This document shows, piece by piece, positions 59,109-64,000 of a stretch of DNA of 64,000 nucleotides. Position 1 is the stretch's first letter, and each line of letters starts with the position of its first letter. Location of the stretch: assembly GCF_019216885.1 (NCBI RefSeq), contig NZ_JAAQRC020000002.1, positions 631,001-695,000 of the forward strand, written 5' to 3'. Origin of the DNA: Methylobacterium sp. SyP6R. GTDB taxonomy: Bacteria > Pseudomonadota > Alphaproteobacteria > Rhizobiales > Beijerinckiaceae. The translations under genes and the position numbers were made by a program. The notes beneath the pieces are model-generated. The model made no database searches. It worked only from the letters and a program-made list of their open reading frames with translations, and was not told the origin of the DNA.

Positions 59109-60484
59109 CCGTCGCCAGCCGTACGAGCCAAAACGGGTCGGAGGGCTCCGGCCGCAACCTGGAATTCACGATGCCATCCACACGATCATCGATCCCCCGG
59201 GCTGCCCCTGCCGATTCGGACCTCGTCGCGGCGGTCCAGGCGCAGCGAGGGCTCGTCGAGGCGTTCTTCAACGCCCTCGCCCTCGCCACCGGCGGCGATC
59301 CCGGGATCACCCGCGACACCTACGGTCCGGGCGAGGACTTCGCCCATCGCCTGCTCGCCGAGCATGGCCGGGCCCGCGGCCTCCTCGTGGAGCGGGACCT
59401 TGCGGCGAACACCTACGTCACGCTGCCGGGCCGCGACCGGACGGCGCCGCGCCTGGTGATCGGCTCGCATCTCGACAGCGTCCCGCATGGCGGCAACTAC
59501 GACGGGGCCGCCGGGGTCGTGGCGGGTCTCGTCGCCATCGAGGTGTTGAGCCGGCTCGGCATCACGCCGCGCTGCGACCTCACCGTGATGGGCATCCGGG
59601 CGGAGGAGAGCGTCTGGTTCCAGGTCTCCTACATCGGAAGCCGCTCGGCCCTCGGCACGCTGCCGGCGGCGGCGCTCGCGGCGCTGCGCATCGACGGCGA
59701 CCGGACCCTGGCCGATCACATCGCGGCGGCGGGTGGTAATCCGGAGGCGATCCGGGCCGGCGCACGCCATCTCGATCCCGCCACCATCCGGGCCTTCGTC
59801 GAAGTCCATATCGAGCAGGCCGCCACGCTCGTCGAATCCGGTATTCCCGTCGCGATCTGCACCGGCGTGCCGGGCAATGTCCGCTACCCCGAGGCGCGCG
59901 TGGTCGGCCGCCACGATCACGTCGGCACGCCGCGCCGCTTCCGACGCGACGCCGCCATGGCCGCCATCGACCTCGCCGCGTCGCTCGACGACCTGTGGGC
60001 GCGCGAGGAGGAAGCCGGGATCCCGATGGCGATCACCTTCGGCCGCTTTCACACCGACCCGGCGATGCACGGGCTCACCACCGTGCCCGGCAGCTTCCAC
60101 TTCAGCCTCGACATGCGCGCCTACGATCCCGACGTGCTCGCGCGGCTCGAGGCGGCCATGCTGGCGCGGATCGGCGAGATCGAGGCGCGTCGGAACGTGC
60201 GCTTCGAACTGGGGACGCGGGCGAGCGCGGCGGTCGGACCGGTCGATCCCGCGATCTCCTCCGCCCTCGCGGCCGGTGCCGAGCGCCTGGAAATCCGCAC
60301 GATGCCGCTCGGCAGCCCGGCCTCGCACGATGCCGCGGCCTTCGCGGCGGCCGGCATCCCGATCGCGATGCTCTTCGTGCGCAACGAGCACGGCAGCCAC
60401 AATCCGGACGAGGCCATGGAGACCGACGATTTCCTGGCGGCCTGCACGGTCCTCGCGGATTGGGTGTCGCGCGAGATCGGCTGA
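59105..60484 (+). CDS. N-carbamoyl-L-amino-acid hydrolase (M20/hydantoinase-carbamoylase family)
   Basis: A 459-residue bimetal amidohydrolase with metal motifs GSHLDSVPHGGNYDG, GIRAEES, EVHIEQAATLVESG and SPASHDAAAFA. The family (HyuC/AmaB, allantoate amidohydrolase) removes the carbamoyl group from ring-opened hydantoins. Residues 1-35 are a low-conservation leader; the first real homology begins near 38, and an in-frame ATG at 59171 is an alternative start. Placement with a racemase and hydantoinase supports a carbamoylase role. Confidence 0.86.
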   Translation: MTVASRTSQNGSEGSGRNLEFTMPSTRSSIPRAAPADSDLVAAVQAQRGLVEAFFNALALATGGDPGITRDTYGPGEDFAHRLLAEHGRARGLLVERDLAANTYVTLPGRDRTAPRLVIGSHLDSVPHGGNYDGAAGVVAGLVAIEVLSRLGITPRCDLTVMGIRAEESVWFQVSYIGSRSALGTLPAAALAALRIDGDRTLADHIAAAGGNPEAIRAGARHLDPATIRAFVEVHIEQAATLVESGIPVAICTGVPGNVRYPEARVVGRHDHVGTPRRFRRDAAMAAIDLAASLDDLWAREEEAGIPMAITFGRFHTDPAMHGLTTVPGSFHFSLDMRAYDPDVLARLEAAMLARIGEIEARRNVRFELGTRASAAVGPVDPAISSALAAGAERLEIRTMPLGSPASHDAAAFAAAGIPIAMLFVRNEHGSHNPDEAMETDDFLAACTVLADWVSREIG

Positions 60485-60532
60485 TCGTGCGACTCCTCCA
60501 TCCGTGAACGCATTCCAATGAAGGACGTGACG

Positions 60533-61192
60533 ATGTCGAGCCGTCGCCGGATCCTGGTGATCAACCCGAATTCCAACGAGGTCGTGACCGAGGGGTTGCG
60601 CCAGGCCCTGCTGCCGCTGTCCTTCGCGCAAGGACCGGAGATCGTGTGCGAGAGCCTGCCGGACGGCCCCCCCGGAATCGAGACGCAGGCGCATGTCGAC
60701 GGCGTCGCCCTGCCGCTGCGCCGCCGGATCGAGGCCGCCACCGGCGTCGATGCCTTTGTGATCGCGTGCTACTCCGATCCCGGATTGCATGTGGCGCGCG
60801 AGGGAACGGCGAAGCCCGTCTTCGGCATCGCGGAATGCGGCGTGCTGACCGCCCTGACCCGCGCCGACCGGTTCGGCGTGATCGCGATCAAGTCGGGCTC
60901 GATCCCGCGCCATATCCGCTACCTGCGCCAGATGGGTCTGGTCGATCGCCTGGCCGGAGAACGTCCGCTCGAGATGTCGGTCGCCGAGAGCGCGTCCGGC
61001 GAAGGAACGCTGGCCCGGATGATCGAGGTCGGCACCGAGTTGAAGGACCGCGATGGCGCCGGCGTCATCGTCATGGGGTGCGCCGGCATGGCCCGCCACC
61101 GCCGCCCGCTGGAAGACGCGCTCGGCGTGCCGGTGATCGACCCGACCCAGGCGGCCGTCGCCATGGCCGTCGGGACCGTGTCGGTGTCCTGA
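60533..61192 (+). CDS. Asp/Glu/hydantoin racemase
   Basis: A 219-residue racemase of the Asp/Glu/hydantoin family with both catalytic cysteines in place (VIACYSDPG near residue 75 and VMGCAGMAR near 181), opening ILVINPNSNEVVTEGL. Hydantoin racemases interconvert D and L substituted hydantoins. The ATG at 60533 was chosen since AAGGA lies 7 bases before it; an ATG at 60518 is in frame but its own site is weak. Third enzyme gene of the operon. Confidence 0.87.
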   Translation: MSSRRRILVINPNSNEVVTEGLRQALLPLSFAQGPEIVCESLPDGPPGIETQAHVDGVALPLRRRIEAATGVDAFVIACYSDPGLHVAREGTAKPVFGIAECGVLTALTRADRFGVIAIKSGSIPRHIRYLRQMGLVDRLAGERPLEMSVAESASGEGTLARMIEVGTELKDRDGAGVIVMGCAGMARHRRPLEDALGVPVIDPTQAAVAMAVGTVSVS

Positions 61193-61208
61193 GGAAGGGG
61201 GAACAACG

Positions 61209-62684
61209 ATGTCCGATTACGACCTTGTCATTCGCGGCGGCACCGTGGGGACCGCGACCGCCTCCTTCCCGGCCGACGTCGCCGTCAAGGACGGCCGGAT
61301 CGCGGCGGTCGGCCTCGGGTTGCCGGCCGGTGCCCGCGAGATCGACGCCACCGGCAAGTTCGTCCTGCCCGGCGGCATCGACACCCATGCCCATGTCGAG
61401 CAGGTCTCCGCCAACGGCCTCTTGAACGCCGACACCTTCGAGAGCGCCACGACCTCGGCCGCCTTCGGCGGCAATACGACGCTGATCGCCTTCGCCGCGC
61501 AGCACCGGGGCCTCGACCTGCGCAAGGTCGTCGACGACTACGCGGCGCTCGGCCGGCGCGGTGCCCTGATCGACTACGCCTTCCACCTGATCGTCGCCAA
61601 TCCCGACCGCAAGACCATCGAGACCGACCTGCCGGCGCTGATCCGCGAGGGGCACGCCTCGATCAAGGTCTTCATGACCTACGACCTCATCAAGGTCGAC
61701 GACGAGCCGTTGCTCGACCTGCTCCTCACCGCGCGGCAGAACCGCGCCCTGGTCTGCGTCCATGCCGAGAACCACGGGATGATCGCCTGGATGGGGAAAC
61801 GGCTGGTCGAGAAGGGGTACACGGCGCCGAAATACCATGCGATCAGCCATCCCCGCGGATCGGAGGCCGAGGCCATCAACCGGCTCATCACCGCGGCCGA
61901 GCTGCTCGATCAGCCGATCATGGTCTTCCACGTCTCGACGGCGGAAGGCGCCGCCGTCATCCGCCAGGCCCGCGGGCGCGGGCTGAAGGTCTTCGCCGAG
62001 ACCTGCCCGCAATACCTGTTCATGACGAAGGACGATCTCGACCGGCCCGGCATCGAGGGGGCGAAGTGGATGTGCTCGCCGCCGACGCGCGAGGCGGCCG
62101 ACCAGGATGCGCTCTGGCAGGCGCTGGCGCTCGGCGACCTCCAGACCGTCACCTCCGATCATGCCCCCTACCGCCTCGACGAGACCGGAAAGCTCGCGGC
62201 CGGGCCGAACCCGACCTTCAAGCAGATCGCGAACGGCATGCCCGGGCTCGAGACGCGGCTGCCGCTGCTCTTCGACGCGCTCGTGTCCCGCGGCCGGCCC
62301 GAATTCGAGGGGAGGGGGCTCGAGAGCTTCGTCCAGCTGACCGCCACCGCGCCGGCCTCCATCTACAACCTGCCGGGAAAGGGCGCCCTGCTCCCGGGCT
62401 ACGATGCGGACATCGCCATCTGGGATCCGGAGCGGACCGTCACGATCAGCGACGACCTGATGCACGACCGCACGGGATTCACCCCCTTTTCCGGCACGGT
62501 CGTCCGCGGCTGGCCGGAGCGGGTCCTGCGGCGCGGCGAGGAGATCGTCGCCGACGGCGCCTGCAAGGCCGCCCCCGGATCCGGCCGGTGGCTCGGCCGC
62601 CGGGGCGGCTGGGCGGCCGAGCCGACCGGCCGGCTCGTCGCCGACATGGACCCCCGCCGAAACTTCGGGGCCGAGCTGCTGTGA
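61209..62684 (+). CDS. D-hydantoinase / dihydropyrimidinase
   Basis: A 491-residue cyclic-imidase with the metal-site set of the family: GGIDTHAHVE, the lysine that becomes carboxylated in ASIKVFMTYD, VCVHAENH, VFHVSTAEGA and TSDHAPY. It opens hydantoin or dihydropyrimidine rings to N-carbamoyl amino acids, which the M20 enzyme at 59105 can then hydrolyse. Good site GAGGAAGGGGGAACAACG before the ATG. It completes LysR, ABC importer, carbamoylase, racemase, hydantoinase. Confidence 0.92.
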   Translation: MSDYDLVIRGGTVGTATASFPADVAVKDGRIAAVGLGLPAGAREIDATGKFVLPGGIDTHAHVEQVSANGLLNADTFESATTSAAFGGNTTLIAFAAQHRGLDLRKVVDDYAALGRRGALIDYAFHLIVANPDRKTIETDLPALIREGHASIKVFMTYDLIKVDDEPLLDLLLTARQNRALVCVHAENHGMIAWMGKRLVEKGYTAPKYHAISHPRGSEAEAINRLITAAELLDQPIMVFHVSTAEGAAVIRQARGRGLKVFAETCPQYLFMTKDDLDRPGIEGAKWMCSPPTREAADQDALWQALALGDLQTVTSDHAPYRLDETGKLAAGPNPTFKQIANGMPGLETRLPLLFDALVSRGRPEFEGRGLESFVQLTATAPASIYNLPGKGALLPGYDADIAIWDPERTVTISDDLMHDRTGFTPFSGTVVRGWPERVLRRGEEIVADGACKAAPGSGRWLGRRGGWAAEPTGRLVADMDPRRNFGAELL

Positions 62685-62893
62685 CAGACCCCACAGCGTG
62701 AAGGGCCGTCCGGGGAAAGAACGAGATGCCGGTTTCCCCTTCTCCCCGCCCGCTTGGCGGAGTCACGCATCTCCTTCGAGTACTAACTCTCTGAAAAGGT
62801 GTGCGCTTTCCCCTCCCCCCGGCGATCCCGGGCTTGCCCGGTATCGCTGCAAGTTGTGGGGAGGGGTTATGGGGATCGAAGATCCCGCGTGGG

Positions 62894-62933
62894 GGTGGTG
62901 CCGCGGAGAGCGCGAGCTTTGTCCGGCACCACC
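62894..62933. repeat. 10-bp-stem palindrome
   Basis: GGTGGTGCCG at 62894-62903 pairs with CGGCACCACC at 62924-62933. It is part of the repeat-rich gap after the hydantoinase gene and may help end that transcript. Confidence 0.5.
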
Positions 62934-62945
62934 CTCAACCCCCAG

Positions 62946-62968
62946 CCCCTCCCCGCAAGGGGGAGGGG
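62946..62968. repeat. GC-rich hairpin CCCCTCCCC/GGGGAGGGG
   Basis: Arms CCCCTCCCC and GGGGGAGGGG around GCAA. The same C-rich motif appears nearby at about 62811, so it is probably one of a family of short intergenic repeats. Confidence 0.55.
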
Positions 62969-63323
62969 AGGCGCGCTGCCTTTAAACGGAGAATGCTCTC
63001 GAACCGAGATGTGTGAATGCGATAGCCCCGCCCGCGGGGAGAGGAGGGACCCGCGCCATTGATTTTCCCCGGACAGCCATGCGCAGGGGGGAGGGGGGAA
63101 GCCTGTGCGATGTCTTCCCCTGGACTGTCCTGTATAGCGTGAGGCCTGAAACGATCTTTCGGCGGCCGATTCCGGTCTTGCGGTAAAAAGTACAACACGC
63201 ATATCATCTTTGCGTGGTAATAATTGCGCGATCGATGCAGATCTGTCGAGCGTATTGCCCATAATTATTCAATGAATTCTCTCGCACATTTTGCATCATA
63301 ACATGGTCCAAGGAGACAATACC

Positions 63324-64000
63324 GTGAGTGACGTGATCGCGCGGCTCGCTGCCATCGTCGGCGAGCACAATGTCATACTCGGGGAGGAGCAGGCACCGTT
63401 CCTCACCGACTGGCTCGGCAAGTACCGGGGGAGCGCGCTTGCCGTCGTGCGGCCGGGATCGGTCGACGAGGTGTCCGCCGTCATGGCGCTTTGCGCCGAA
63501 CGGGACGTTCCGGTCGTTCCCCAAGGAGGCAATACCAGCCTGTCGGGCGGCGCGACCCCGGACCGGACGGGGGAGGCCGTGGTGCTGTCCCTGGCCCGGA
63601 TGAACCGGGTAAGGGCGGTCGACCCGGTCGGGAACACCATCACGGTCGATGCCGGGATCGTCCTGGCGAACGTCCATGGCGCCGCGAGCGCGGCCGACCG
63701 CTTCTTTCCCTTGAGCCTCGGCGCCGAGGGAAGCTGCACGATCGGCGGAAACCTGGCGGCCAATGCCGGCGGCGTCGCCGTCCTGCGCTACGGGACGATG
63801 CGAGAATTGACGCTCGGGCTGGAGGTCGTCCTGTCCGACGGGCGGGTGTGGGACGGATTGACCGCCCTGCGCAAGGACAACACCGGCTACGCGCTGCGCG
63901 ACCTGTTCATCGGCTCGGAAGGCACCCTCGGCGTCATCACCGGCGCGGTGCTGAAGCTGTTTCCGGCGCCGCGCGCCCGCGCGACCGCCTTCGTGGCGGT
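63324..64000 (+). CDS. FAD-binding D-2-hydroxyacid dehydrogenase-like oxidoreductase (partial, 3' end outside)
   Basis: The first 225 codons of an FAD-linked oxidase C family protein (D-2-hydroxyglutarate, D-lactate or glycolate dehydrogenase type). FAD-binding marks are VPQGGNTSLSGGAT (about residues 70-83), LGAEGSCTIGGNLAANAGGV and FIGSEGTLGVIT. Start GTG at 63324 is supported by AAGGAG 9 bases upstream. The gene runs past the right edge. It follows the hydantoin operon after a repeat-rich gap and is probably a separate unit. Confidence 0.85.
   Translation, partial: MSDVIARLAAIVGEHNVILGEEQAPFLTDWLGKYRGSALAVVRPGSVDEVSAVMALCAERDVPVVPQGGNTSLSGGATPDRTGEAVVLSLARMNRVRAVDPVGNTITVDAGIVLANVHGAASAADRFFPLSLGAEGSCTIGGNLAANAGGVAVLRYGTMRELTLGLEVVLSDGRVWDGLTALRKDNTGYALRDLFIGSEGTLGVITGAVLKLFPAPRARATAFVA

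Larger units (their letters stand above)
62685..63323. other. Repeat-rich gap without a supported gene
   Basis: 639 bases with no gene I can support. The left part is made of GC-rich palindromes (62894-62933, 62946-62968, and CCCCTCCCC runs near 62811), as in REP-type intergenic repeats. The right part (63190-63320) is less GC-rich and carries AAGGAGACAATACC, the ribosome-binding site of the oxidoreductase gene. Confidence 0.6.

Noticed and set aside
62698..63062. Short frames in the gap after the hydantoinase gene
   Set aside because: They are read through GC-rich palindromic repeats, lack family similarity, and have proline/arginine-rich shadow composition.

Overview
The window is GC-rich DNA (the coding parts are close to 70% G+C) from a Gram-negative alphaproteobacterium. 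It is most likely a member of the Hyphomicrobiales (Rhizobiales), and Methylobacterium or a close relative fits best. The reasons are the rhizobial-type choXWV choline transporter, the paa operon with PaaX, FCD-type GntR regulators, and dispersed intergenic palindromes of the type common in that group. The taxonomic call is inference. No rRNA, convincing tRNA, CRISPR array, prophage or intact insertion sequence was found. The window reads as chromosome or a large replicon filled with catabolic, osmoprotection and surface-glycan genes.

Layout. (1) 1-5336: the 3' end of paaX, then paaA-paaB-paaC-paaD-paaE (ring-1,2-phenylacetyl-CoA epoxidase) and an extra PaaA/PaaC-like ferritin-fold gene. (2) 5337-6401: a 1-kb gene-free stretch with a small inverted-repeat element and an AT-rich tract, then a TorF-like outer-membrane protein. 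(3) 7408-17438: a choline-to-glycine-betaine block. choX-choW-choV import choline, betB and betA oxidise it, and a periplasmic phosphorylcholine phosphatase can supply it. A divergent regulator fuses a BetI-like TetR repressor to a degenerate aldehyde dehydrogenase, and two copies of one palindrome lie between it and choX. (4) 17489-25550: a minus-strand run of pdxA-like, three MFS transporters and two amidohydrolases, with a divergent GntR regulator. (5) 25813-27051: an iron-type alcohol dehydrogenase.

(6) 26988-37972: a glycosyltransferase island. It contains a bifunctional sucrose-phosphate synthase/phosphatase-like protein, GT4, GT2 and MurG-like enzymes, a GT2-like protein with a zinc-ribbon N terminus, and a small GT29 (sialyltransferase)-like protein. 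(7) 38228-49774: two divergent operons around a GntR gene. The minus arm holds an SDR protein, an aminotransferase, an alpha/beta hydrolase, an N-carbamoylase-type amidase and a gentisate-dioxygenase-like cupin. The plus arm holds an ABC importer, a class II aldolase and an LLM flavin monooxygenase. Together they look like an undescribed uptake-and-degradation pathway for a nitrogen-containing compound. (8) 49775-54137: a frameshifted glutathione S-transferase remnant, a hotdog thioesterase, a TetR regulator, a cupin-8/JmjC-like oxygenase with a non-standard metal site, and an EamA exporter. (9) 55105-62684: a LysR regulator and a hydantoin-utilisation-type operon (ABC importer, N-carbamoylase, racemase, hydantoinase). 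(10) From 63324 a FAD-linked D-2-hydroxyacid dehydrogenase-like gene runs off the right edge.

Most genes sit in tight operons with ATGA, GTGA or TGATG stop/start overlaps. Start sites were chosen from such overlaps, from ribosome-binding sites and from family length. Operator calls are palindromes read by eye and are untested.
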